Source of the DNA: Cyathus striatus | Lineage: Eukaryota > Basidiomycota > Agaricomycetes > Agaricales > Nidulariaceae | DNA length: 64,000 bases | Reading direction: 5' to 3' | NCBI GenBank assembly: GCA_025738555.1 | Contig: JAOVFP010000006.1 | Coordinates: forward strand, 1,922,001 to 1,986,000 | In this document: piece after piece, positions 9,987 through 21,579 of the stretch | How positions within the stretch are numbered: the first letter of the stretch is position 1 | Layout: each line of letters opens with the position of its first letter | The notes under the pieces: generated by a model | Databases searched by the model: none | The model's input: the letters and a program-made list of their open reading frames with translations, nothing else | What the model was told of the DNA's origin: nothing | Program-made: the position numbers and the translations under genes

Positions 9987-12900
9987 ATGCTACCATCAAG
10001 TTCGATGTGCGACGTTCAAGCTCAAGCTGCATCTGATGCTGTTCTGTCTTCAAGTGTAACTGCCGAAGAATCGGAAACTCAGGTTTCCGTATTGTCAGAC
10101 ACTGCAGTTTCTCTAATCGAAGGCACGTCTCATTCTCAGCCCATTTTCTTACTTGTGACCCCAAACCAGCTTGTGAACTCCACTGCGAAGACCCTACAGT
10201 AATTCTTTTCCTCCTTGCAGCTCGCCTATCGGACTCCGACCCCGATAAACCTTTTCTACTAGCCTATGCTGGAGACCAATGCATAGATACTTACAACATG
10301 ACAGGCCAGGCACACTTTTTGGATATAGCAATTCTATCGTGTAAAACATCTGTACAATCATTCCAGCGCAACACTCAGATCCCAGAAATATGCCAACATA
10401 TACCCCTTGCGGATCTTGGAACAGCCTATAGCACGCGGTACGACCTCTTTGGTAAACTCTCTGATTTAGACGGCGCGATAGATGCTTTGTATGCCGCCCA
10501 AAAATGGGCACCTCTGGACGACAGGACTGAATTATTTAAGTTACAAAGGGAGCTGGCGGCATTGCTACTCCGACGATACGACGAAACTTGCTCAGTGGCT
10601 GATCTCAAATCTTCTGTTTCTATTCTTCAAAAATTGTGGATGGCATCTCCTGGCTCTAGTCTTTCTATCCTGTTGAACAACCTCGCTGGCACTTTACAAG
10701 AAATATTCGAATCCACACAGGACGACAACAGTCTACGTGTTGCAATTATTCTGGTTGAACAAGCACTTCGCATGCTGGGGGATAGTGACTCCCCACATAG
10801 GTCATTGTTGCTGATGACACGCGGAACGACTTATTTTCATCTTTATGAAAGGAAGGGAAAATTAAGTGATCTTGATATTGCTATCTCTTACCTAGACTCA
10901 GTTATTAAAACGGGGGGCGTTGATCACGACGTGCCGTTTCACAATCTCGCATGCGCTTTGTTGTCCCGTTACGAGCGTCTTCATGACCCAGAGGACCTTG
11001 AAAGGGCGATTCAGGCATGCAAAGGAGGTGTATATCTCGCTTCTAAATACCCTCGTTTTAAGGCTCAGAATCTAGGTAACCTAGGCCTTGCTCTGCTACG
11101 CAAATTCGAGCATGATCGACAAACAGAGGATATCAACTCTGCCATAAAAGAATTCGAAAGTGCTTTACACCTATTATCTTCACCATTAGATATCGCAAAG
11201 ATGACAGGCAATCTATCTAAAGCCTTTTTGGTGCGCTTCAGATACAATCAAGATCTTCTGGATTTAGAACGCGCCACCGAGCTCGGAAGAAAAATTCAGT
11301 TACTGATGGCTGATATTTCAGACACTTCTGGAGTCTTTCCAAGTCTTTTAAAGAACCTTGGATCATTGTTTCTCAGGCGGTTCGAATCATTATCGCAACT
11401 TTCTGATATAGACGAAGCGGTCTTTTCCCTTCGACGTGCTGTTGACTTAACACCTAAGGATCACCGTGACCTCGGGTTGAGGCTAATAAACCTAGGAAAT
11501 GCGCTTATACTTCGTTTCCAGCTTCTACAAGAAAAGGGAGATATTGACGAGGCATTGGAGTTGCAACGCACAGCGATCGGATCCTTGTCCGAACCAGATC
11601 ATCAGCATATACTATTTATTTCCCTTACGAATTATGGGAATGCACTCATGCGTCGGTCGGAATATACAAAAGATATCGAAGATGCACACCTCGCCGTACA
11701 GGTTTCCCGTCGTGCTGTCGAAGTTTCGATATCGGCTTCTGGTTCTTCAAAGGCAGAAGTTCTTCACAACGCTGCCATTGCTCTTTTGCGACTTCATGAT
11801 TTCACGGAGCAACTTAGGGAGGTGGATGAAGCAATTTCTTATTTTGAACGCGCCATTGCACATACTAGTCTATATCCCGATACAAAGCAGTATATTCTCA
11901 ACAGTTTCGGGAACGCATATATGAATAGGTTCGAAACGACTCATTCACTGGACGACCTTAATAAAGGGATAGATCTTTCAGAGATGTCAGTGAATCTGGC
12001 TGTAAAGTCGAACAATCCCGGGCCCTTCTTGGGAAGGGCGAGACTAAATCTAGCAAAGTCCCTCATGAAACGATATGACCTTGAACGTAGCTCGGACGAC
12101 TTTAGGAGAGCCGTTTTGGAGTATAGGGTTGTTGCTTGGCTTACTTCTGCTTCCCCTTCCGTACGGCTCGATGCATGCCAGAGGCTAGCATCCGTCTCGG
12201 AGGATATAGACGAGAAATTAGCAGTATATGAAATTGCATTCCAGCAAGTTCCGCATATTGTGTGGCTCGGCCAATCGATATCCACGCGACAAGAGAGGAT
12301 ACGAGCCACAATACAAGGAGTATCAAGTGCTGCTGCTTTCACAGCCCTGACTGCCGGGAAAAAGGAAGTTGCAGTACAGTGGCTAGAGCAAGGTCGAGCA
12401 ATCATTTGGAATCAACTAATGATGTTGAGGTCACCATTCGATGAACTTATTCAGAAAGGATATCCAGAATTGGTAGAAGAGTTTAAATATATTTCTGGAC
12501 AACTTGAACGTACCGCCGTGTCGGACATTGGTAATCTTAAACATTCAAGTATAGCCGGAGATATCATCCAAGAAGAATACGTTCAAGCGGGCCACAGATG
12601 GGCCGAGAAATGGGATCAACTCTTGAAGAAAAGTAGGGACAAAGATGGTTTGAGCGATTTTTTAAAGGCTCCAACTCTTGCGCAGATTTTTGGAAAACTT
12701 GCAAACCTGGATGGATTCGCAATTATGATAAACTGCTGTCCAGAAAGATGTGATGCACTGGCGTTGGACCTGCATTCAAAGAAAGTCGTACATATTTCGT
12801 TGCCGGACTTCTCTTTCAAGAAGGCGTTATTACTTCGGACGGAGATGCTGTCGTGCTTGGAACAGCATGGTCTGAGGGATGCACGAAAAGGAAGAGCGAT

Positions 12901-13864
12901 ACATATCGCAGAGAGGAAAAATGGGAGCCTGAAAATTATTTTAAAAGTATTATGGAATGACATTATAAAGCCTATCATAGACACCCTATACTTAAAGAAG
13001 GTTGGTAAAATGCAACACTTTGTGTGTTACATTCTTATGGAGGACATACTTATGAAGTCTATGCAGGTCCAATCACAACATAAACGAATTTGGTGGTGTC
13101 CCACCGGCCCACTATCATTCCTTCCTATTCATGCTGCAGGAATATATTCCGGAATAGAAAAGGTATCAGTAGCTGAATTTGCGGTCTCATCGTACATTCC
13201 TGCCCTGAGTTCCCTTGGACGAACATTTAAAAGAATGGCACCCAACATCAGTTGCAAAAGTTTAGATATGCTGGTAATAACCCAGGCTAACACCCCTGAT
13301 TTACCACCTATACCCAGTGCAGAAGTTGAGAGCGTGGACATAATCAAACAGTTTGCCACCACCGGCTTGCATTGTACGCACTTGAGCGGCGAGCGTGCTA
13401 CAGTTGAAGCGGTCTTGCGGGAGATGAGTACTCACAGGTTTGTTCACTTTGCTTGTCACGCTTTACAAGATGCGAGGGATCCCATCAAGAGTGCATTCTA
13501 CCTACATGGTGGAACTCTTTCGTTATCACAAATTATTGTTAAGAAATATCCTAACGCGGAGTTTGCGTTTCTATCAGCATGCCAAACTGGTATGGGTGAT
13601 GAACAAATGTCTGAAGAAGCAGTACATCTCGCCGGTGGGATGATTGCTGCTGGATACACAAGTGTCCTGGCCACTATGTGGGCTATCATCGATGAGAAGA
13701 CACCTTTAGTTGTCAATATCATATATGAAGAACTCCTACGTTCGACAGAGAATATCTGTGCTGCTGAAGCATTACATCGTGTTGGTGTACGTTTGATCGA
13801 GTCGTTAGGATGTGAGGACTTGGCTCTATTGACATGGGTTCCATTTATACATACTGGGGTGTGA
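9987..13864 (+). CDS. Large TPR-CHAT protein (caspase-like peptidase domain, catalytic His/Cys intact)
   Basis: One continuous frame covers 10221-13864 and encodes about 1,200 residues without a break. An upstream exon from ATG 9987 to 10122 joins it in phase through a 98-nt GC-AG intron (donor AAG/GCACGT, acceptor CTTGCAG), giving about 1,259 residues. Most of the protein is a solenoid of TPR-like repeats of about 45-55 residues with recurring LGxALLxRF and DxDEAxxxxRxAV patterns. The C-terminal about 220 residues are a CHAT domain: a strand-His motif RFVHFACHALQD (His 1054 counted from the ATG at 10298), then FAFLSACQTGMGDE (Cys 1095), AGGMIAAGYTSVLATMW and ALLTWVPFIHTGV. CHAT belongs to the caspase/separase clan, and bacterial TPR-CHAT proteases act in immunity. 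Here function is inferred only. A MITE lies 11 bp past the stop. Confidence 0.88.
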
Positions 13865-13875
13865 CATGTACCTTA

Positions 13876-14272
13876 CACCTCAGACAGGGTAAAATCGGGG
13901 CAGGGTAAATATAGTACAAACATATTTAGTTAAAGTTTAGAATATGTCACTAAATACAATTCCCACATATATTTGTAAACAATTTCAGAAAGGGAGCATG
14001 GATTGGTTTATTGTACAGATAATAAAGCAGAGTCAAAGTATGTGACGTGAAAATACCCTTACCGAAAAATTTCCGATTGGCTAATAATGGATATGGTACT
14101 GCGGCATATTCATAATAGGCTTGAACAACTGGGACATGGAACAAATGTTTATTCCGATTTACAATAAGGACATAAATCTGACATAATTACAAATTTTGAT
14201 CCTCATTCTAATTGTTAACAAAATCTGTTTGTACCATATTTACCTTACCCCGATTTGACCTTGTCTGAGGTG
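13876..14272. mobile_element. 397-bp MITE with about 48-bp terminal inverted repeats and TTA target duplication
   Basis: The left end CACCTCAGACAGGGTAAAA is matched by the inverted right end (GGTCAAATCGGGG... ending TTGTCTGAGGTG). The inverted repeats continue for about 48 bp with few mismatches, through the GGTAAATAT and TACAAACA blocks. Both ends are flanked by TTA (13873-13875 and 14273-14275), a 3-bp target site duplication of the TWA type typical of PIF/Harbinger-class elements. No transposase is encoded, so the element is non-autonomous. It sits just after the stop codon of the TPR-CHAT gene and probably lies in its 3' UTR. Superfamily is inference from duplication length. Confidence 0.85.
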
Positions 14273-14521
14273 TTAGGAGCATAATAATATGTACATTGTA
14301 CACTAGTGAATCACTGTAAATTACATTAACACAGCGTCAGAATTTGCACTCAATTCACTAAGGCTTACGTTAGTAGGAACATAAATACAGTAGTCGCGGT
14401 CAGTATATACTTAGTCAAATACATATAGACATCGAATAATGAAATAATTGCTGCGCCTAGTAAGTATATCAATATTCTGGAACTACAATTTATGCAACAT
14501 TTACGCCATTCACGTTCTTAT

Positions 14522-16777
14522 TCATAAAGGTGGCGGAGAAGCGCTGGTGCTCCTATCACTAGCAGTACCGTTAAGCTTGGATGGGTCAGATGCATCCTTG
14601 GAAGCAGAAATTGACCCGACAAGCTTGGCTGTGGTGGATTCTGGCGTATGTTCAGCAATACCAACTCCTGTGATTGAGGGTATTGCCGGGCTTCCAGCGT
14701 ACATAGGCGGAGGACTTATATTGACTCCGAGACGGGTAAGTGATCCCTGTAGATGATTTATTTCCCTCCGCTCTTTTACTTCCTTTGCTTTCTTTTTACG
14801 AGATTCTTCCCGTTGCTGATGTAATTTACGGTCGTTTTCCTCGTTCTGAATCCATTCCTTGATATTTCCGGCAGCGCCATCGGGTCTTCTCTTATATCCA
14901 AGCAAATAACCCTGAAGCTCAGCTGTCGAAAATTCATGCTCCGGAATACATTTAGAAAAATTTTCTGCATGCTGACTGATTTTCAATGTCTTCTCCTCAG
15001 CAGATGTCATATCCTCGAGATCCACATGTGCTTCAGGAAAGAAACGAATAAACAACTCTTTAGCCTGTGTCGCAGTGGCAAGCTTGTACTGTATTTTCCT
15101 GTCAATACGACCAGGGCGAATCAGAGCAGGGTCGAGGTGGTCAACATAATTTGTCTGCAAAAATGAAAAGAAAATTGTAAATAAAAAGATAATCGTACTC
15201 TGTTAGTTGATCTTCCTACCGTCGCAAAAAATAATTTCCCTTCTTCACTTCCCACACCATCAAGCACGTTCAACAACCCGGATAGCGTGACGGCGGATTT
15301 ACGTCTGCCGCTAAATACGCCTGGAGTGACCATTCCAGCATAACCGTGCATGATAGGGCTCGGTTCATCGTCTTCGCCTTCTCGTGAAGGGAATGCACAG
15401 TCTATATCTTCAATAAGGAAGATTGCCTTTTTCGGGATCGAAGACGCTGCCTTCTGTAAGAACATATCATCGACACTATAAATAGCATCAGTATTTGATC
15501 GCCTTTGCAACACATATAGACTAACAATCCTGACGCAAGGGAAAGGGAATAAATTTCTAACCCCAATTCTCCTGCCTATTGAGCAGCTTTAGTATGTGTT
15601 CGAACTGTACGGAAGATCAAGTCTTACCAGGGCATAGATAGTCGAGCCTAATGATGGTAATTCCGTTAACGATACTCCTCGCACATGCACTTTTACTTAC
15701 TTTTACCAGTACCAGGAGGTCCGTAAAGTAAATAGCCGCGCCTATATGGTATCCCAGCTTCGATATACCAATCTTCCATTCCCAGGAATTCGTGGGCATC
15801 TTCAAGGAGAGACTCCATCATACCTTCCTGAAGCACGATGGAGCTAAGCGGACGACGTGCTTTTCGTTTCACATTGTTCCAGGTAGACCCAGGACCGTAT
15901 TGTGTCTAAGCAAAATAATGGGGTCAGGCGTTTACGATATGGAAACCACGGAGTCTTCTTACGTTATCCACAGTATGTATAATCACGTTAGGTCTGCTAA
16001 CTTCAATATATCGAAGGTAAGCATTATCGACTAGTTTTGACATGACATTCATGTCTCGAGTATAAATTCTGTAGATAAACAACATTAGCGAGATACTTTA
16101 ATTCGAGATGAGTACGTTACGTCAGGGAAATTGCAGCAGAGCTGTGATGGCCAGGAATCATCATTGAAACGCCTTTGTTGCGTTTGATTTCAACAAAATA
16201 CCCGTCCCACCAAAACAATTGCGGTAGTTGATAAGTGGGGACGTATTCTGCGTGCCCCATCACCGTGTTCCCCCCGGCCTTGACGCTCCATTGCCGTTTG
16301 GAGCTCTTCGCAGTGACCCTAAACTCTTTCGACTGACGCCAGACTTCCTTTTCAGTCTGACAGCGACAATCTCGCTTGTAAGCAACTAATACGCCCGTGA
16401 AAGTACGTCGATACAGACCAGAAATAGAATAATCCATTCGTAGGTAGGGTCTCCTTCATCAAACTGTGCGGTAATAGAGTATTCTGTCATGGAGACCGTG
16501 CGGTTTGAGAAGCGTTATTCGACAGAAATAGATAAGGTAAAAACAACCACTCACGAAAGCGAACTCTTTCCATCAGCCATTGGCAGAACCTCCTGCCGGA
16601 CTCCAAAATGGTGCCCATGACGAACAACTTCATACTATCGAAAATGTACGGATTCGATAACAAAGAGGCGAAGAAAGATATGCTCATGAAACGAGCAATA
16701 GTGCTCGAGAGACCCGTCCATCCGTCCCATTGTTGGTCATCTGGAGAGGCATAGTAGGCATAAGTATCTGGAGACAT
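14522..16777 (-). CDS. BCS1-type AAA ATPase
   Basis: Mitochondrial BCS1-like AAA protein of a family often expanded in basidiomycetes. ATG 16777 (MSPDTYAYY) precedes a hydrophobic segment (SISFFASLLSNPYIF) and then the BCS1 N domain: FQYSITAQFDEGDPTYEW, and VEIKRNKGVSMMIPGHHSS. The Walker A motif YGPPGTGK/SS is split by an intron. Walker B is AIFLIEDIDCAF, sensor 1 FFAT/TNYVDHLDPAL, and the arginine finger region LIRPGRIDRKIQY. The C-terminal tail is Lys/Glu-rich and Ser/Thr-rich. There are many short introns, including a 20-nt exon at 15628-15647. All exon phases I followed are consistent. BCS1 itself assembles complex III; paralogues like this may do otherwise, so no exact role is claimed. 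It is convergent with TPR-CHAT. Confidence 0.88.
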
Positions 16778-17382
16778 GGTGGTGAGAGGCGAGAATGGAA
16801 GGAAGCTAAATGGCAGAAGCACGCAGGCACTAAAGCAACCCACAATGGCCCTTGGTTGGCATACAGCGGCGCACACGTGCCATACTTGACTTCGTTATAA
16901 GCTCACCATGAGTCTTCAAGTTGGCAGGTTACTAGAATGAATTATCCCCTTCAAAGCCGAGAAGAAAAATTTGTCGTACAAATCCAGAATGCATGCTCCA
17001 GCACTTAGGTATTCTTGTTACTACGTTGCCGCTTGCATGATGTGTCGGAGAAGGGAATTTGGCTTGACAGTATTTTGCCGGAATCTGATTTCAAATTTGG
17101 TTCTTCGAAAGTTCGAACTTTTCGATGTTAATGTTTGGCACTATTTACTATTTGGCAATGGATTCAGGAACTATCCATCGTCGTTGAATCCCAACCAAAT
17201 CCCAACCTAGTTTCGATCTGCTCGAGATAGAGTATATTTTCTTGATATTAGACATTTATTGAGGTAAATATTTTGCAGAAATGGACTGATTCCACTGTAC
17301 TGAGTGATGTTTTCAACGACGACTTCGAAGGCAAGCTGCGGCAAACTCCGACAACGCTTTCTGACTACTCATTGCTCAATCA
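16778..17382. other. Intergenic, no clear gene; may hold the lost 5' end of the PL14-like gene
   Basis: Upstream of the BCS1-like gene and of the PL14-like reading. A splice-acceptor-like TTTTGCAG lies near 17277, but no signal peptide or matching 5' exon was found for the PL14-like gene. Confidence 0.45.
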
Positions 17383-18494
17383 ATGTCCGTTCATCATCTC
17401 ATTCCCGTACCTCAGTTCCAATATGGTTTCACGACATGTTACGCCCTTAAACATGACAAGCTCATAAAAGGAATCTTACTGATAAAGACCTCGGTGTGCA
17501 CAAAGTCTCTCGCAAGACGACTCATAACCTCGTGGAACCTCCTTTGCCATCGCATTCCGAAGCCGACTCAGACGCTCCAGCCTTCGCATGGGAGGCGTTG
17601 TATCCGAAGGGAGCATTAATCCTACAGCACCTATCCTGGTGGCTTTGGCTTTTACCTTTCAGGACCACAAGCATTCGTTGAGGCACTGGACGGCGCTAGA
17701 GAAGTGGTTATGAGCTATCGAATGATGTTGCAAGACGACTGGGAATTTGTAAAGGGGGGGAAACTTCCAGGCATCTGTAAGCACGCAAATGCCCTGAAAA
17801 TTTTAAAGACACGAGGTGCAAGCTGAATGTTGCCTGTAGTTGGTGGAGTAGGCCCGCTCTCATATGGCTGTACCGGTGGGAGACAAGAAAGCCGCTGTCA
17901 TTGTTTCGATCTGAGACCAATGTGGAGGTGAGAATGGAATTTCTCTTCCGTTGTACTTGTTTTACTTACTCATTTCCTCGAAGGGCCAAGTCTGAGGGCG
18001 AGTTGTACGCATATGTTCCACTTACAACACACAACAAGAATGCTCTTCTCGCGGTTCCACCTCTGTCAAAAGAGAATTCCGATTATGGATTCTCTGTTGG
18101 AAGAGGCTCGTTCAAATTTGACTGTGCTGTAGGGAAATGGGTCACCGTAGCATTCCGTGTCAAGTTAAATGACGTTGGAGACGAGAATGGTCAATGATCT
18201 GCACTGTCGCTACGTGGCCATATGAAACACTGACAAAAGATATACAGGTGAAATTGAGCTTTGGATCGGTGGCTCTTCTGTGATGTGTATTAAACAGCTT
18301 TTGTTACGCGAGTCAGAGGAAAGTAAGATCAAAGGAATGCATTTTCAGACATTTTTTGGCGGTATTTTTGTTCACCCTCTTATGAGGAGTCGTTAACTAA
18401 ACAAATCGATATGGCAGGCCATACGAATGACTGGGCATCTCCGAAAGATCAGAGAGCTTGGTTCGCTGACATTACTGGCACTATAATTAGTTAA
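17383..18494 (+). pseudogene. Polysaccharide lyase 14-like gene with three apparent single-base deletions
   Basis: Conserved blocks appear in order: HLIPVPQFQYGFTT, NLTDKDLGVHKV, AFAWEALYPKG, SINPTAPI, PGGFGFYLSGPQAF, SYRMMLQDDWEFVKGGKL, then across an intron GGVGPLSYGCTGGRQ and FDLRPMWR. Further introns lead to GELYAYVPL, NSDYGFSVGRGSFKF, VAFRVKLNDVGDENG, GEIELWIGGSSVM, MHFQTFFGG and DWASPKDQRAWFADITG. This is the block order of fungal PL14-like (alginate-lyase-like) proteins, as I know the family. The frame slips by one missing base near 17467, 17604 and 17635; together they restore the original frame. The later splice junctions are all in phase. No start or signal peptide was found. Either a young pseudogene or an intact gene with sequence errors. 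Confidence 0.75.
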
Positions 18495-20389
18495 ATGCGC
18501 ATTCATTCAATGCGATTTCCACAACACCATGCTGGCAGGAACCATCGAAACTCTCCAAGGTATGCTGAATAACTTATAATTACTAGATTAAACTGAGTTG
18601 TTATACTAAGTATCGCTTCTGAAGCCCATTTAGTAAAGCACGGAAGTGATTGAAATCGTAGTCGATTGAAATTTTTATGGGTAGTAGTAAGGAAATAAAA
18701 CTTGAATAAAACCATACATCTAATATACTGACATGTTACGGTGAGCTATTCTTGGTATTTTCATGTCTACACTCCTTTCTCTGTAATTAAAAATAGGCTT
18801 TCCGAGGAAATTCAAAATTTCAATCATTCTACGTGATGCGTTGTAACAACCTGCACACTCAACCCAACGTCATGATCAATTATAATTTTGGTCTTCGGCA
18901 ATAAATTCAAGCAAGACATTTACCTAAGACAGATAAATTGCTAACCTCGGTTTCCCTAATCCTTTGGATATATTTTATAACGCTGATTTTTATTTCAATC
19001 GTATGACACTGCGACTTGCGGAATCATGAATTCACCGAATCGGGACCTATTGCCAATATGATGTACCTGTATGATATCTGTTCTATGAACTTCCTGACCT
19101 ATTTACTCATAAACCATTTCCTGCCAGCACAGAATCAGACACATGACACGCCACCCCATATAGAGAGCAATGAGCATGTATGCCATTCGAATGTTCCTGA
19201 ACCATAGGGATGGTTTAGTTTACGCGAATGCAACGGTCGCGGATAACAACGACGGCTTAACCACGATAACTTGGTTAGATGCCACTGACAAAATACGAGT
19301 CACACATCCAATCCCAGGATCATCGATATGATTTTTACTGATCTTCTGCATTTCTCCGAGAAATTCCGATGGTAGCGCGATCTTGCGCGATACTGAGAGT
19401 CTTATCGTCGCGGATCGTTAATAAGAACTTCTTTCTAGGGCAGACTTAAGTTCGAGACCTGTAAAATATCCCTGAATAGCTGACCCGGTAACACTCTAAT
19501 ACCATATAGAATATTGTCATGGACAAAGAATCTGGTGCGGCAGTGCATCATGATTGTGGTGTTCCAATCGCAAATATCTTGATAATGTTCTCATTCATCC
19601 GTTTGCTTATTATGGAAACTGAGTAGTATCCTGTATTTTGTCATGTCTTCCTGTCGGAACATGATCTTCTCGGTGTCTAGGATTCTCTAACGCTGTCTCA
19701 GGTTCTCTCTGGGAAAGATGAGTATGTGTTCGTCTAATCCAACTATCTAATACCTTTTTCATCTTTACCTTAACTAACAACACATTGATTTGAGTCTAAG
19801 CAAGACTCATGTTACTATCCAAGACGCTCGACGCAGTCCATTGCCACTGTCCATTCCTGAATCTTAGTTCCTCGTGAATAGTCCATTGCGTCACTCCATA
19901 GTTCCACACCATTTCGCACGACTAACTACTTACTACTTGCTAAGTTCATAGATTTATGTGGACACTGGTTGATCAATATTCGTACTAAGGAGATTTTAAA
20001 AAAAATCTTAGACCCCCGGCGGCCTGGATTTTAACGCTCCCGAACCCAAGAGCGTTAGGACATAAGCCTTAGAATTTCTGACTCTATTTCCAAAAAATAG
20101 GATATTTTAACTTTATTTTAACGGAATAAAACTTCCTAGCGTTCGTAAGCATACTAATACCCTAGAAAGTTTAAAGTCATGGAGAGAAAAACGAATGATG
20201 CATATAGATGGCCCAGCCGCTGATTAGAGTTAACGTAAACTACAAACTTTTTGTTGGAAGTGGTCCATTCAGACTCTTACGAAAACAGGTTGCTGCGGCT
20301 TTCCAGATTAATTTAAGTTACTGGGAGGAGAGAGTGGTAAATTATTTCCTTATAACAAATTTTAAAAGGTGACAAATTTTTCGATTATA
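18495..20389. other. AT-rich gene-poor stretch
   Basis: No gene recognised. A 54-codon open frame at 19170-19331 (MSMYAIRMFLNHRDG..., with ANATVADNNDGLTTITWLD) looks coding-like in composition but has no known match. Its ANATV part recurs in degraded form near 21326, which suggests that this stretch and the one after 20844 share an origin. Confidence 0.4.
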
Positions 20390-20844
20390 AAAGAGAAAGT
20401 TGAGATCCAGATTGACTTTTCAGCTGAAATAGACGTCAATTATCTCTTATTACGCGATTCAGAGAGTATAATTAAAAGCAATTCTTTGGAGATGCTTCCC
20501 CCAACATTTGACCTTCATAAAGAACCAGAAACTATATATCAATCAATCTGGTTGGCTGTACACTGCACGATTGGACATCTCAAGTCTATAGAATAGAATA
20601 CTCAGTTCTCGCAATAGAGAGAGACAACTGAGGAGAGCAGACGGCTTGGTAATCTACTCATTTAAATACTAGGAAAAACGATCGAAAATTGTAAGTACGG
20701 AAACAAACCAAGTCAATAGACTCATTCCGCCATGTCGGCACGGCGCATCAATAGCGCACAGATTGTATAAGCAACCCTCCGTGATCCAACACGAAAGACC
20801 AGAGAGGATGGTTCACTAACGTTACTGACATTGTAATTAGTTGA
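20390..20844 (+). pseudogene. Decayed second copy of the PL14-like 3' exons
   Basis: Reading plus strand, VEIQIDFS and LLLRDSESIIK (about 20398-20480) match GEIELWIG and LLLRESEESKIK of the copy at 17.4-18.5 kb. The DNA from about 20788 to 20844 matches its last exon, reading TKDQRGWFTNVTDIVIS then TGA. The part between is no longer recognisable and frames are broken. Clearly a relic of a tandem duplication. Confidence 0.65.
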
Positions 20845-21569
20845 ACGAGCATGTCTCAGGTAGGAATGAATGTCCTAAGTATACTTATTGCAGTACCCAT
20901 GGGAAAGACGACTCAATTTGCATAAGTACTTAAGTTTGTAATTTGTACATGTAACCCACTTGAGTAAAATGAAGTAGCAATCTAGTAGCAATAAAATAAA
21001 GTAAGAAAAATAATAAATTCAGATACGGTATTGATAGCTCTAAGCTTACTACTGCCCTTTATGACGATATTTTATTCTGTTGGCCACATGTAATTCTACA
21101 ATCTACAGAATAATGAACGTCATAGACTTGAAAATGTTGAAGATATTTGGAAGATATAGTACACGTTAAGTAAGTTTTTAGCCCCGTATTATTATTCAAA
21201 AAATCTTAACTTGAACACTATAAGTTGAGTACTTACCGAGAAACTTGAAAACACATGGCAACGCCACTACATCCCAGCTGTTCCATACTGCGAACTCAGC
21301 AGTCAAGTTATTACAGTTCTTTTGCGAACGCCACGGTTACGATAACCAACGACGCATGATTATAATAATGACTCCTACACTTGACTGAATGCATGTTGAC
21401 AACAATATGAGTCACCTTCCACCCCAAGAAAATGGTACAGTATTAATCTATTCCATATATGATCACAGAGCAGTCCTACGAGGTTGTTATCATTGAAAAA
21501 TATACCTTGAAGAAAAACTTCTTCTTGGGGTGCATATAATCGCATGGCCCATCGATTTCCGCGACTGTT
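20845..21569. other. AT-rich gene-poor stretch, partly similar to DNA downstream of the first PL14-like copy
   Basis: No gene seen. The segment around 21320-21420 resembles 19220-19320 (GCGAAYGCMACGG start and a shared GAGTCAC block), consistent with duplication of a unit carrying the PL14-like gene plus its 3' flank. Confidence 0.35.
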
Positions 21570-21579
21570 CCCAGAAGTT

